From positions 1 through 48,407 of the forward strand of contig NZ_JAHZSV010000036.1 of assembly GCF_019457905.1 (NCBI RefSeq): a DNA stretch of 48,407 bases, read 5' to 3'. This document shows, piece after piece, positions 17,024 through 25,862 of the stretch. Source of the DNA: Flagellimonas abyssi. Its GTDB lineage: Bacteria; Bacteroidota; Bacteroidia; Flavobacteriales; Flavobacteriaceae. How positions within the stretch are numbered: the stretch's first letter is position 1; each line of letters starts with the position of its first letter. The notes beneath the pieces were generated by a model. The model ran no database searches, had not been told where the DNA came from, and saw only the letters and a list, made by a program, of their open reading frames with translations. The translations under genes and the position numbers were made by a program.

Positions 17024-17407
17024 ATGGAAACAGCTACCAAAAACAACCACATAGGAAGGAAGATAGGCCGCATTAGGGAATTAAGGGGTATGAAACAAGA
17101 GGCCCTTGCCATGGAGTTGGGCATCAGCCAACAGGCCATTTCAAACATTGAACAATCAGAGACTATCGAGGATACCAAATTGAAGGAAATTGCCAAGGCC
17201 TTGGGAGTGACTCCCGAAGCCATTGAAAACTTTTCGGAAGAAGCTGTTTTCAATATCATAAACAACACTTTTAAAGATAACAGTTCAAATAACAATAATT
17301 ACCTGTGTACCATAAATCCCTTGGAAAAGATCATTGAGCTTTACGAGCGTCTCGTCCAAGCTGAAAAGGATAAAGTCTCTTATTTGGAGCAACAGTTGAA
17401 AAAATAA
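17024..17407 (+). CDS. XRE-family helix-turn-helix regulator
   Basis: I placed the start at 17024 (METATKNN), because the upstream in-frame codons look non-coding and cross the probable operator. The 128-residue protein has a classic Cro/CI HTH (IGRKIGRIRELRGMKQEALA and GISQQAISNIEQ, about residues 10-45) and a C-terminal coiled segment (LEKIIELYERLVQAEKDK) for dimerisation. It is likely the switch of the element, repressing the divergent operon or the integrase. TATATTTA at 17012-17019 resembles a Bacteroidetes -7 box but lies very near the start codon. Confidence 0.85.
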   Translation: METATKNNHIGRKIGRIRELRGMKQEALAMELGISQQAISNIEQSETIEDTKLKEIAKALGVTPEAIENFSEEAVFNIINNTFKDNSSNNNNYLCTINPLEKIIELYERLVQAEKDKVSYLEQQLKK

Positions 17408-17409
17408 AG

Positions 17410-17432
17410 AATTCAATTCTAAATCTTGAATT
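17410..17432. terminator. Weak hairpin between convergent XRE and integrase genes
   Basis: AATTCAA (17410-17416) pairs with TTGAATT (17426-17432), followed by TTAT. It could end both convergent transcripts. The stem is short and A+T-rich, so confidence is low. Confidence 0.3.
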
Positions 17433-17473
17433 TTATAGTAAAAAGGATCAAATACCATTGCTCCTTCTTAGTT

Positions 17474-18724
17474 TCATGTAGCTGCACTTTTTTTGATTGC
17501 TTTTTCCTTGAACCTGATCAAAAGATTTCCAATATCCTCACTTATCTTGGATTCCACGACTCTGGCATAAATCTGTGTGGTGGACAGTTTGCTATGCCCA
17601 AGAAGTTTCGAGACTGTTTCAATGGGTACACCATTTGACAACATGACGGTTGTGGCAAAGGTATGTCTTGCAACATGAAAGGTCAGGTTTTTGTCAATGT
17701 CACAGGAATCCGCTATCTCCTTTAAATAGGCGTTGGTCTTTTGGTTGGAACTGATTGGCAACAGGCTTTCTTTATTTTCCATTTCTGGACATTGCATATA
17801 CTTTTCCAATATTTCCCGTGCCTTTGGGAGCAAGGGTACCTTAACGGGCTTGTCCGTTTTTTCACGCTTGGTACTTATCCAATGGTTGCCGTCAATCCCC
17901 TTTACTATATTGTTACTGTTAAGCTCCTTCACATCCACATAGGAAAGGCCTGTATAGCATGAGAACACAAAACAGTCCCTTATCCTCTCCAAACGTTCGT
18001 TGCCCATTTCAGCGCATTCCAATTGCTCTAGTTCCGCTTCGTCCAGAAACTGCCTATCATATTTGTTATATTTCAATTGGAACTGGTTGAAAGGGTTCTT
18101 GTCCATCCATTCCAATTTGACGGCAAGGTTGAGCATCTTCTTGAACCTTTCCAGATGTTTCATTACCCCATTGTTGCCCAATAAGAGCCTTTTCTTAGAA
18201 TCTCTGTAATTGCGTAAAAAATGCTCAAAATCCGTGACAAAGGCATAGTTCAACTGTTTTAGGCGGACATCGTTGACCTTTCTTTTCTTGGTTAAAAACC
18301 TGTACAGGTACTTTTCCGTTGTATAATAATTCTTCATTGTCCCTTCTTTTAGGACAACTGACATATTCTCATTATGGTACTTGATAAGTTCCCTTAAGGT
18401 CTTGCTGTTGTCATCCTCGCCAAGATAACGGCATTTGATGGCATTTGAGGAAACAACCCTGTTCTCTTCCAAAAGTTCTTTATGGCAGTCCAATAGTTCA
18501 CCATAAACGCTGTCCAGATACGCATTCAATGCTCTGATTCTCTGTGAACCTCCCCTGCCCCGGTTCCGTGAATTGTCCCACTCCTTGGAGGGAATGTTTC
18601 TCTTTAGGCTGATCTCGGCCCGTTGGCCGTCCACCGTGATTCGTACATAGATGGATAATTGGTTTGGGACGCTCCTTGATTTTCTGGTGAAGAAAATTAC
18701 AGTGAAAGTGTGTTTTGATTTCAT
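17474..18724 (-). CDS. int: Site-specific tyrosine recombinase/integrase (IntDOT-like)
   Basis: The 416-residue protein has an N-terminal arm-binding region, a SAM-like core-binding domain (about 105-210) and a C-terminal catalytic domain. Catalytic residues visible are H350 and R353 (HVARHTFAT), H377 (LLGHSKLSTTQIYARV) and the nucleophile Y386. The first catalytic arginine is replaced: the motif reads CYTGLSYVD with S261, as is known for IntDOT and other Bacteroidetes integrases. It excises and integrates the element at the 14-bp core, and the gene lies about 215 bp from the right core. Transcription runs inward, away from that end. Confidence 0.95.
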   Translation of the reverse strand: MKSKHTFTVIFFTRKSRSVPNQLSIYVRITVDGQRAEISLKRNIPSKEWDNSRNRGRGGSQRIRALNAYLDSVYGELLDCHKELLEENRVVSSNAIKCRYLGEDDNSKTLRELIKYHNENMSVVLKEGTMKNYYTTEKYLYRFLTKKRKVNDVRLKQLNYAFVTDFEHFLRNYRDSKKRLLLGNNGVMKHLERFKKMLNLAVKLEWMDKNPFNQFQLKYNKYDRQFLDEAELEQLECAEMGNERLERIRDCFVFSCYTGLSYVDVKELNSNNIVKGIDGNHWISTKREKTDKPVKVPLLPKAREILEKYMQCPEMENKESLLPISSNQKTNAYLKEIADSCDIDKNLTFHVARHTFATTVMLSNGVPIETVSKLLGHSKLSTTQIYARVVESKISEDIGNLLIRFKEKAIKKSAAT

Positions 18725-18816
18725 TTTCCATGACTTTGGTTAAACAATAAATTGTAAAGACGAAAGCCAAATCGTACTCTAAAGTTCTTTCAAGTTAGTA
18801 CATTCCGGATTAATCG

Positions 18817-18837
18817 TTGTACACCGAATTGTACACC
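18817..18837. promoter_or_regulatory. Candidate integrase arm-type sites, right end
   Basis: TTGTACACC occurs at 18817-18825 and 18829-18837, a 12-bp pitch. It mirrors the TTGCACACC/TTGCACAAC pair at the left end. It lies between int and the core, where it could also autoregulate int. Confidence 0.4.
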
Positions 18838-18882
18838 TTTTATTTGGTTTTAAATGAAATCAAACGAGTGCATATAAAACAA

Positions 18883-18916
18883 AAAACACTGAAAATCAAA
18901 TGATTAACAGTGTTTT
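18883..18916 (-). terminator. Rho-independent terminator-like hairpin (minus strand)
   Basis: AAAACACTG (18883-18891) pairs with CAGTGTTTT (18908-18916), a 9-bp stem with a 16-nt loop. On the minus strand it is followed by a T-rich run, so it would stop transcripts entering the element leftward past the att core. It may be the former terminator of a tRNA gene carried with the att site. Confidence 0.55.
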
Positions 18917-18938
18917 GTTTTGACCTATTTCTAGGTTC

Positions 18939-18952
18939 GTCGGGGTGGCAGA
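18939..18952. repeat. Right attachment-site core (attR), 14 bp
   Basis: Identical to 25-38. To its right the sequence does not continue into a tRNA T-arm, so an intact tRNA target is not present here. This is consistent with a second element having been inserted next to the first. Confidence 0.6.
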
Positions 18953-19255
18953 ACTAAATTACCACTAGACAATATTTTAATAACCAGACACTTACATTGT
19001 TTCAATAAAATCAGGTAACCGGATAGGTAACCTTTGCACCGATTTTATTCGTAAATGCAAAGATATATGATTATCTTAAACTAAAAGACAATAAATAGAA
19101 TCAATTTCTATTTGGCATCCCCTTTGTGCAACAATTCTTAAGTATTTTGAACAGGCCTATGTATTATTAAAAATTTAAAAACCTGGGGGAATAACCTAAA
19201 GCAGCGAATAGTGATGCTCCATTTGATTTCGAAAGAAAAGCGAACTCCCTGATAA
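18953..19255. other. Junction region between the two elements
   Basis: No gene is visible. GGTAACC is directly repeated at 19014-19020 and 19026-19032, and AAATAGAA/TTCTATTT (19093-19113) is an 8-bp inverted repeat. This may be the outer end of the conjugative element to the right. Confidence 0.4.
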
Positions 19256-19423
19256 GCCGAACTTTTGATTTTTATAATTATCGGTTATGCGTTAAGTCCA
19301 ATTGATGTTAATCCTGATTTCATCCCGATAATTGGATATCTTGACGGCCTAATCTTACTACCGATTGGAATTTATTTCATCGTAAGGTTTATTCCTGAAG
19401 ATGTAAAGTGTTTGATAAATTAA
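19256..19423 (+). pseudogene. DUF1232 (YkvA-like) membrane protein, C-terminal remnant
   Basis: The plus strand encodes IIIGYALSPIDVNPDFIPII followed by GYLDGLILLP and ends ...FIPEDVKCLIN before TAA. YALSPIDxxPDFIPxxGYLD is the hallmark of DUF1232 proteins. An in-frame stop at 19253 and a missing N-terminal half show that it is a remnant. It is relic DNA at the edge of the metal island. Confidence 0.65.
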
Positions 19424-19583
19424 AAGAACTACCAACAATTGGGTGATCGGGGCCATCATTATTCTATTTTGCCTGTTCATTGTTGTACAGATTTTCGCAA
19501 TTATTTCAAGATTTGAAATAAATGAATATCCTTTAACAACGTACTCATTATATTTTTGCACAATCTGTGCATTGATTTTCTTT

Positions 19584-19591
19584 TATCTTTG
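19584..19591 (+). promoter_or_regulatory. -7 promoter element upstream of the metal operon
   Basis: TATCTTTG matches the Bacteroidetes TAnnTTTG consensus and lies 10 bp before the chosen ATG at 19602. A TTG at 19556-19558 is a possible -33 element with slightly long spacing. The transcript would have a very short leader. Confidence 0.45.
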
Positions 19592-19601
19592 TAGTGTGAA
19601 A

Positions 19602-19922
19602 ATGATCGCTGTCATATTATCTCTATATATATTCGGGCTTAACTTATTAGCCTGTAATGATAGTGATACTTCACAAGTGATTTCTGATTCAGAAGTAACA
19701 GTGGTTGCTACGCAGAATTTAGATATCGACCATTCACATGATAAAGTAGCAGATTTATGCCCTCCTTTTTGTAGTTGTCATTGCTGCCATGTGCATACAG
19801 TAGATTTCGGTTCTTCAAATTTCAAGGCTTTGATTATTGAAATTCCATCAAAAGCCTTTGTCCATTTTGACAGCTCAGTGGAAGAACCTATTCTTTCCTT
19901 TTTAGATCCCCCAAAAGTTTAA
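19602..19922 (+). CDS. DUF6660-like secreted protein of metal-efflux loci
   Basis: I chose ATG 19602 (MIAVILSLYIFGLNLLAC), which begins a signal peptide just after a promoter element; the upstream in-frame extension covers that promoter. The 106-residue product has a probable lipidated or periplasmic N-terminus (LLAC), an acidic/histidine segment (LDIDHSHD) and a cysteine/histidine knot CPPFCSCHCCHVH that looks metal-binding. Small proteins of this kind precede CusA/CzcA pumps in flavobacteria. A periplasmic metal-binding or sensing role is inferred. Confidence 0.7.
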   Translation: MIAVILSLYIFGLNLLACNDSDTSQVISDSEVTVVATQNLDIDHSHDKVADLCPPFCSCHCCHVHTVDFGSSNFKALIIEIPSKAFVHFDSSVEEPILSFLDPPKV

Positions 19923-20059
19923 TTCAGTTTTTTAAAGGATAATTATATCCTTTTTTGACCAAATCCTGGTTCTCATACTAGATCCTTGGTCCTATTGATA
20001 GGTTTTGTTAGGCACAAAATTATTATCAAGAATTTTAACTGAATTAAATTTTTATTTAT

Positions 20060-23000
20060 ATGATTAATAAGATAATCGCATTTTCCATTAATAATAAATT
20101 TATTATTGGACTACTTACCTTAGCGCTGATAGGGACGGGTATTTGGTCCATGTCTACCGTCAACCTGGGATCGGTACCGGATATTACTAACAACCAGGTT
20201 CAGGTGATCACCCAATCACCTAATCTTGCAACAGAAGATATTGAACAATTTGTAACCTATCCTGTAGAACTCTCAATGGGGAACCTGCCCGGGGTTACGG
20301 AAATACGATCTGTTTCCCGATTTGGCCTTTCCGTGGTTACAATTGTTTTTGAGGACGATATGGGCATTTACAAACCCCGTCAACTGGTTCAGGAAAAACT
20401 AAACGAAGTCAGGGACCAAATACCTGAAAAATTTGGAAGTCCCGCTATGGGACCCATTACTACAGGTTTGGGTGAGATTTATCAATATACGATAAAGCCC
20501 CAAAAAGAGTATGACACCGTTTATTCCCCTACGGAATTGCGTACCATCCAGGATTGGATCGTAAAGCGTCAAATGACCCTCGTCGAAGGTGTAGTAGAGG
20601 TAAATTCATTTGGGGGCTCTATAAAACAATATGAAATTGCCATTAATCCCGAAAAACTGAATGCGTTAAACGTTTCTATTTCCCAAGTCTTCGATGCCCT
20701 GCAAAAAAATAATGTTAATACAGGCGGTGCATATATAGAAAAAAATAATATGGCCAATTTTATCCGTGGTGAGGGTTTAATCAGGTCACTAGATGATATA
20801 AAATCTATTGTTATCAAGAATGAAAATGGAGTGCCTGTAACAATTGGAGATGCAGCTGAAGAGGTCCAGTTTGGTAGCCAGGTACGCTATGGTGCTTTTA
20901 CCCAGGATGGCCGTGAAGCTGTTGGCGGTATGGTGCTCATGTTGAAAGGTGCAAATCCTAATAAAGTAATTGCAAATGTTCAGGATCGTATGGAGACGGT
21001 AGAACAATCTTTGCCTGAAGGTTTATCAATAGAACCCTTCCTTGACAGAAGTGTTTTAATTGAAAGAACTACGAGTACCGTGACCCAGAATCTTCTGGAA
21101 GGTGCTTTAATCGTGATTTTTGCCTTAGTAATATTATTAGGTAGTCTGAGAGGCGGTCTTATAACTGCTACTACCATTCCATTATCACTTCTTTTTGCTT
21201 TTATATTGATGAAGCAATTCAATGTCTGGGCCAATCTAATGAGTTTGGGAGCTATTGACTTTGGAATTATTATAGACGGTGCTGTGATCATCATTGAGGG
21301 TACGGTATATGAAATACAAAAACGGATGCGTTCCGGCAAAATAAAATTTAATAAGGCTAAAATGGATGAAGTAGCCTATGATGCCGGAAGTACGATGATG
21401 GGTTCCGCCTTTTTTGGACAAATTATCATTCTTATCGTATTTGCGCCCATTCTTTTTCTAACGGGGGTAGAAGGGAAAATGTTTCGGCCAATGGCATTTA
21501 CTTTTGGTTTTGCCATGATAGGTGCTATTTTCTTATGCCTTACCTATGTCCCTATGATGTCTGCTTTATTTATGAAACCAATTCAGAATAAAAAGAACTG
21601 GTTTGGAAAGTTTGAACGCTGGCTGGAAAAAGTTAGTGATAAAATTATTGGAGGGATTCAAAAAGGATACATGCCTTTATTAAAAGGAGCTTTAAGATTG
21701 AAGTTCATAGTATTGGGGTCTGCGGTTGTCTTACTTATAGTAGCCGGTTTTATCTTTTCCAGAATGGGAGGGGAATTTGTCCCTCAACTTGATGAAGGGG
21801 ATATCGCCATGCAGGCTTTAATAAGACCTGGAAGTGGTTTGAGTGAAGCAATTGATGTTTCCACAAAAATAGAAGATATCCTTCTTGAGAATTTCCCGGA
21901 AGTAGAAACCGCCGTAGCGAGGATTGGGGTTGCCGATATCCCTACTGATCCAATGCCTATGGATATTGCCGATATGTTTATTGTATTAGAGAAGGATATG
22001 GATAATTGGACTTCGGCAAGTTCTAAAGAGGAATTGATAGAAAAGATCAAAGAGAAACTTAATGAAGAACTTACGGGAGTCAACCTGGTTTTTAGCCAGC
22101 CTGTAGAGCTTCGTTTTAATGAACTGCTTACCGGGGTCAGGGAAGATGTTGCGGTAAAATTATATGGTGAAGATTTAGACCTTCTTGCTGAAAAAGCTGA
22201 TAAAATGGCTGAAATAATACAGACTATACCGGGCGTAGGAGATGTGAACCCTGAACGAACATCTGGTCTTCCACAAATGACGGTGCGGTTTAATCGTAAA
22301 AAAATTGCGCAATATGGATTGGACATTGAAAAGATTAACGATTATATAAGTGCAGCTTTTGCTGGAGGAACGGCCGGAGTGATCTTTGAAGGGGAAAAGC
22401 GGTTTGATATGGTAATACGTTTTGATGAGGCGCACCGCCAAAGCATTGATGATTTACGTACCCTCTATATAGATCTGCCGGATGGCACTCAGGTTCCGAT
22501 TAAGGAAGTAGCTGATATTAGTTATGTACCGGGCCCTATGCAAATTTCCAGGGATAACACCTTTAGAAGAACCTATGTGGGAGTTAATGCCCGCGGGAGG
22601 GATGTGGAATCTGTGGTAAATGACATCCAGCAAAAATTGGATGAAGAGTTAGATTTACCTCCAGGATATTACATTACTTATGGTGGGGAGTTTGAAAACC
22701 TTCAAAGAGCAAAAGGGCGTTTACAAATAGTAGTGCCCATCGCTCTATTTCTGATATTCGTGCTTCTGTACTTTGCACTCCAATCTTTTTCCCAATCAAT
22801 TATGATCTATATAGCCATTCCACTGGCGGCTATTGGAGGAATATTTGCTCTTTGGTTAAGAGATATGCCGTTTAGTATTTCAGCTGGTGTAGGCTTCATT
22901 GTATTGTTTGGGGTTGCCGTTTTAAACGGGCTGGTGCTTATTAACAGGTTTAATTCCTTAAAAGAAGAAGGGGTAACCAGTATAAAAGATAGAATTTTTA

Positions 23001-24493
23001 CAGGAACCAAAGAACGAATACGTCCCATTATGTTAACAGCAACAACAGATATTTTTGGATTTCTGCCGATGGCTTTTTCATCGTCAGCAGGAGCTGAAGT
23101 ACAACGACCCCTTGCTACGGTTGTTATTGGTGGCATGCTTACAGCTACCTTACTTACGCTGGTTGTTCTTCCTGTCCTTTATACATTTGTAGAGAAGAGA
23201 CGAGAGAAAAAGGAACAGAACAAGCTTGGTTCTTCCAATTCACGATCTTTAGCCACAATTTTGATAATTGGCTTGATGTTAGGCGGAACCTTTTCCGTAA
23301 ATGCACAATCTGATGAAATGTCATCGGAAAATCCAATACAGGATTCTTTACAAACTATTAGTTTGGAAGAGGCTAAAGAAATGGCAATCCAAAACTTTCC
23401 ACAATTAAAAGCTGCCCAACTTGAAATTGAAAGTGAGGAAGTATTGCGTAAAACCGCCTATGATTTTGGGAATACCCAAATCTTTACAGGAAAAGAAGAG
23501 GTAGGAAATGGCTCTGATGGGATCTATACCCAAATTGGTGTTCAACAACAAGGCATAGATGTTTTTGGAATAGCTCCCCGTTTGAAATTACAGAAAGAAA
23601 GGGTGGCCCTTGCTGAAAATGCTTTAGAACTAAATACCTTAGAAGTGGAACGTGAAGTAAGCAGGGCCTGGGCTTCAGTTTATACAAGTAAAAAGAGGTA
23701 TCGGGTATATAAGAAAATGGATTCAATTTTTGAAGACATTGAAAGAGCAGCACGAATCAGGTATGAAACAGAAGCTACCTCTAAACTGGAGTATCTTGCT
23801 ACTTCAAATCAGGGGAATGAGGTGAAAATACAGTTAGAACAAGCTTATAGAGATTACCTGAAATCATTACAGCGTCTAAATTTATGGTTTGTTAGTGATA
23901 CGATCTATGATGTACCAGATTTGCCTGTTGAAACTTTAGACGAACCTTTAAACTTTCTGGTAGAGTCGCTTGAAAATCATCCGTTGCTGCAGGTTTCGGA
24001 ACAAAGGATAGATGTTGCCAAAGCGGTTACCAGAGAACGAAAATCTGAATTTTTGCCCAAATTTCAGGGTCAGTACGGTAGGCAGGAAATAGCCGGGCAA
24101 TCGGGTTTCTTCCAATATCAAATAGGAATTCAAATTCCGCTGTTTTTTGGGCCGGAATTAGGCCGTACACAGGAAGCACAAGTAAATAGACAGATTGCAG
24201 AGCAAAACTTTTATCAGGATAAAATCGAACTGGAAACCGCCTATAAAAATATGCGTGAAGACTACATCAAATGGAGAAACTCATGGAATTATTATAGGGA
24301 TGAAGCACTTCCGCTGGCCAAAGAGCAACAAGGTGGATCAGTGCTGGCCTTTAAGGAAGGCGCTATCGATTATGTGACATTTCTCCAAAATATAAGAGAT
24401 GCCATTAGAATCGAGGTAAATGCCTGGAGTGCTTTTAACGATTATCTCGACAGCCGCTACCAACTGGAATATTACCTTAAGAATTCAAATTAA
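20060..24493 (+). CDS. CusA/CzcA-type heavy-metal RND pump fused to a TolC-like outer-membrane factor
   Basis: The 1477-residue fusion protein starts with an RND proton antiporter (about 1-1045). It has the N-terminal helix, the VNLGSVPDITNNQVQV periplasmic start, and the heavy-metal RND relay motif IDFGIIIDGAVIIIEG in TM4 (D400, D406, E413). Multi-helix clusters follow at about 340-480 and 890-1045. A linker with a hydrophobic helix and AQ-type signal sequence (about 1060-1085) leads to a TolC/CzcC domain (about 1095-1477) with LEEAKEMAIQNFPQLKAAQL and long coiled helices. It exports divalent or monovalent metal cations from periplasm or cytosol across the outer membrane. It pairs with the adaptor gene 22 bp downstream. 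DFG-type relays occur in Zn/Co/Cd pumps; metal choice is not certain. Confidence 0.93.
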   Translation: MINKIIAFSINNKFIIGLLTLALIGTGIWSMSTVNLGSVPDITNNQVQVITQSPNLATEDIEQFVTYPVELSMGNLPGVTEIRSVSRFGLSVVTIVFEDDMGIYKPRQLVQEKLNEVRDQIPEKFGSPAMGPITTGLGEIYQYTIKPQKEYDTVYSPTELRTIQDWIVKRQMTLVEGVVEVNSFGGSIKQYEIAINPEKLNALNVSISQVFDALQKNNVNTGGAYIEKNNMANFIRGEGLIRSLDDIKSIVIKNENGVPVTIGDAAEEVQFGSQVRYGAFTQDGREAVGGMVLMLKGANPNKVIANVQDRMETVEQSLPEGLSIEPFLDRSVLIERTTSTVTQNLLEGALIVIFALVILLGSLRGGLITATTIPLSLLFAFILMKQFNVWANLMSLGAIDFGIIIDGAVIIIEGTVYEIQKRMRSGKIKFNKAKMDEVAYDAGSTMMGSAFFGQIIILIVFAPILFLTGVEGKMFRPMAFTFGFAMIGAIFLCLTYVPMMSALFMKPIQNKKNWFGKFERWLEKVSDKIIGGIQKGYMPLLKGALRLKFIVLGSAVVLLIVAGFIFSRMGGEFVPQLDEGDIAMQALIRPGSGLSEAIDVSTKIEDILLENFPEVETAVARIGVADIPTDPMPMDIADMFIVLEKDMDNWTSASSKEELIEKIKEKLNEELTGVNLVFSQPVELRFNELLTGVREDVAVKLYGEDLDLLAEKADKMAEIIQTIPGVGDVNPERTSGLPQMTVRFNRKKIAQYGLDIEKINDYISAAFAGGTAGVIFEGEKRFDMVIRFDEAHRQSIDDLRTLYIDLPDGTQVPIKEVADISYVPGPMQISRDNTFRRTYVGVNARGRDVESVVNDIQQKLDEELDLPPGYYITYGGEFENLQRAKGRLQIVVPIALFLIFVLLYFALQSFSQSIMIYIAIPLAAIGGIFALWLRDMPFSISAGVGFIVLFGVAVLNGLVLINRFNSLKEEGVTSIKDRIFTGTKERIRPIMLTATTDIFGFLPMAFSSSAGAEVQRPLATVVIGGMLTATLLTLVVLPVLYTFVEKRREKKEQNKLGSSNSRSLATILIIGLMLGGTFSVNAQSDEMSSENPIQDSLQTISLEEAKEMAIQNFPQLKAAQLEIESEEVLRKTAYDFGNTQIFTGKEEVGNGSDGIYTQIGVQQQGIDVFGIAPRLKLQKERVALAENALELNTLEVEREVSRAWASVYTSKKRYRVYKKMDSIFEDIERAARIRYETEATSKLEYLATSNQGNEVKIQLEQAYRDYLKSLQRLNLWFVSDTIYDVPDLPVETLDEPLNFLVESLENHPLLQVSEQRIDVAKAVTRERKSEFLPKFQGQYGRQEIAGQSGFFQYQIGIQIPLFFGPELGRTQEAQVNRQIAEQNFYQDKIELETAYKNMREDYIKWRNSWNYYRDEALPLAKEQQGGSVLAFKEGAIDYVTFLQNIRDAIRIEVNAWSAFNDYLDSRYQLEYYLKNSN

Positions 24494-24515
24494 AAATTAA
24501 AATAAGAAAATCGAT

Positions 24516-25766
24516 ATGAATACAAGATCAATAAATATTCTAATGCTTGCCTTAACGCTCAGCATATTCTTTGGATGTAAAGAAAATCCTGCGGCAGGGG
24601 AAGATGCTTCCAGTGAAACTGCAACTACTAATACCGAAGAAGGTGAAAATCACGGTGAGGAAGGAGATGAAGAACACGGTGAAGAAGAAGGTGGGATGCG
24701 TTCGGTACATCTTTCAGAAATGAAATTCAATAGTCTGGGGATTAAAGTAGATACCTTGCCTAAAAAAGCTTTGTCGGGTATTGTGGAAGCCAATGGCCAG
24801 TTAGAAGTGCCGCCACAATATGAAGCTACCGTTACGGCAATTTTAGGCGGTAATATAACTTCTATAAAGGTTATTGAGGGGGATAAGGTAAATAAAGGTC
24901 AGGTGTTGGCTTATCTTTCTCACCCAAATTTAACCAGAATGCAGTCTGATTATATTAATGCATATAGTAGGATGCAATTTTTGGAAAAGGAATTTGAAAG
25001 ACAGAAACGTTTATATGAAGCAGAGGTAGGATCTGGAAAATCTTTTCAACAAACCCAATCAGATTACCAGTCTGTACAAGGTGAAGTGCGGGGGTACGAA
25101 TCGCAATTGCGCCAGTTAAACCTAAATGCTTCCCAGGTTAGAGACGGTGAATTATATGAATATATTCCGGTAGTAAGCCCAATTGGAGGTTATATTGAAA
25201 AAGTACTGGTACAGGTAGGACAATATGTAGACCCTCAGACCAGTATGTTTATGGTAGTTGATAATGAACATGTTCATGCCGATCTAATGGTTTTTGAAAA
25301 AGATATTTATAAGGTGAAAGAAGGCCAAAAGATTGCGTTTACACTGGAATCGGTTCCAGGCAGTAATTTAACCGGGGAAATTTATTCAGTGGGGAAACAA
25401 TTTGAACAAAACCCCAAAGCGGTACATGTGCATGCAGAAATCGATAATAAAGAAGATTTTCTAATTCCGGGGATGTATATAAACGGAAAAATCAGGACCG
25501 GTGAAGAAGCTGTTCCTGCCTTACCGGAAGAAGCAATAATTGAAGAAGAAGGAAATCCCTACATCTTTACGGCCCAAAAACACCAGGAAGATGGTGAAAC
25601 CGAATGGGAATTGAAACCAGTGCAGGTTAGAACGGGAATAAATGAAGATGGTTGGGTTGAAATTAAACTGCTGGAGCCTCTGCCTGAAGGTACGTTGGTT
25701 GCCTATAATAATGCCTATTATCTGGTTTCTGAAATGCAGAAAAGCCAGACTTCCCATGGTCATTAA
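24516..25766 (+). CDS. CusB/CzcB-type periplasmic adaptor lipoprotein
   Basis: The 416-residue membrane-fusion protein has a lipobox FFGC (C21) and an acidic, histidine-containing linker (NHGEEGDEEHGEEE, about 45-60) likely to bind metal. Barrel-sandwich halves follow (VEANGQLEVPPQYEATVTAI; VVSPIGGYIEKVLVQVGQYV) around a helical hairpin (about 130-200), with beta-barrel and membrane-proximal domains behind. It bridges the RND pump to its fused TolC-like part. Gene order pump-adaptor with a 22-bp gap indicates one operon. Confidence 0.92.
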   Translation: MNTRSINILMLALTLSIFFGCKENPAAGEDASSETATTNTEEGENHGEEGDEEHGEEEGGMRSVHLSEMKFNSLGIKVDTLPKKALSGIVEANGQLEVPPQYEATVTAILGGNITSIKVIEGDKVNKGQVLAYLSHPNLTRMQSDYINAYSRMQFLEKEFERQKRLYEAEVGSGKSFQQTQSDYQSVQGEVRGYESQLRQLNLNASQVRDGELYEYIPVVSPIGGYIEKVLVQVGQYVDPQTSMFMVVDNEHVHADLMVFEKDIYKVKEGQKIAFTLESVPGSNLTGEIYSVGKQFEQNPKAVHVHAEIDNKEDFLIPGMYINGKIRTGEEAVPALPEEAIIEEEGNPYIFTAQKHQEDGETEWELKPVQVRTGINEDGWVEIKLLEPLPEGTLVAYNNAYYLVSEMQKSQTSHGH

Positions 25767-25782
25767 ATTAAAAAAATTAGAT

Positions 25783-25836
25783 GGATGGACTCTCTGTTAA
25801 ATGTTTGTCTTAATTAAAATTCCAGAGGGTTCATCC
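25783..25836. terminator. Long hairpin between adaptor and PII-like gene
   Basis: GGATGGACTCTCTG (25783-25796) pairs with CAGAGGGTTCATCC (25823-25836), 14 bp with two G-U pairs and a 26-nt loop. There is no strong T-tract after it, so it may attenuate transcription or stabilise mRNA rather than terminate fully. Confidence 0.5.
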
Positions 25837-25862
25837 TTAATACTAAAATTAATATTACAGCA

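Larger units (their letters stand above)
25..18952. mobile_element. Integrative mobilizable element, about 18.9 kb
   Basis: A 14-bp direct repeat (GTCGGGGTGGCAGA) at 25-38 and 18939-18952 encloses a tyrosine integrase next to the right end, an XRE regulator, a mobA/mobB pair and a palindrome-rich candidate oriT. There are no type IV secretion genes inside, so the element would need transfer machinery from a helper, perhaps the conjugative element to its right. The repeat resembles the acceptor-stem 3' end of a tRNA read on the minus strand, but no tRNA body follows either copy. Paired short boxes with matching 12-bp pitch inside each end support these limits. Cargo is a candidate defence operon and a secreted adhesin module. 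The boundaries are inferred, because the window begins only 24 bp before the left repeat. Confidence 0.7.

Noticed and set aside
19443..19601. Longer N-terminal extension of the DUF6660-like protein
   Set aside because: The extension would cover the TATCTTTG promoter element and place two hydrophobic regions before a good signal peptide.
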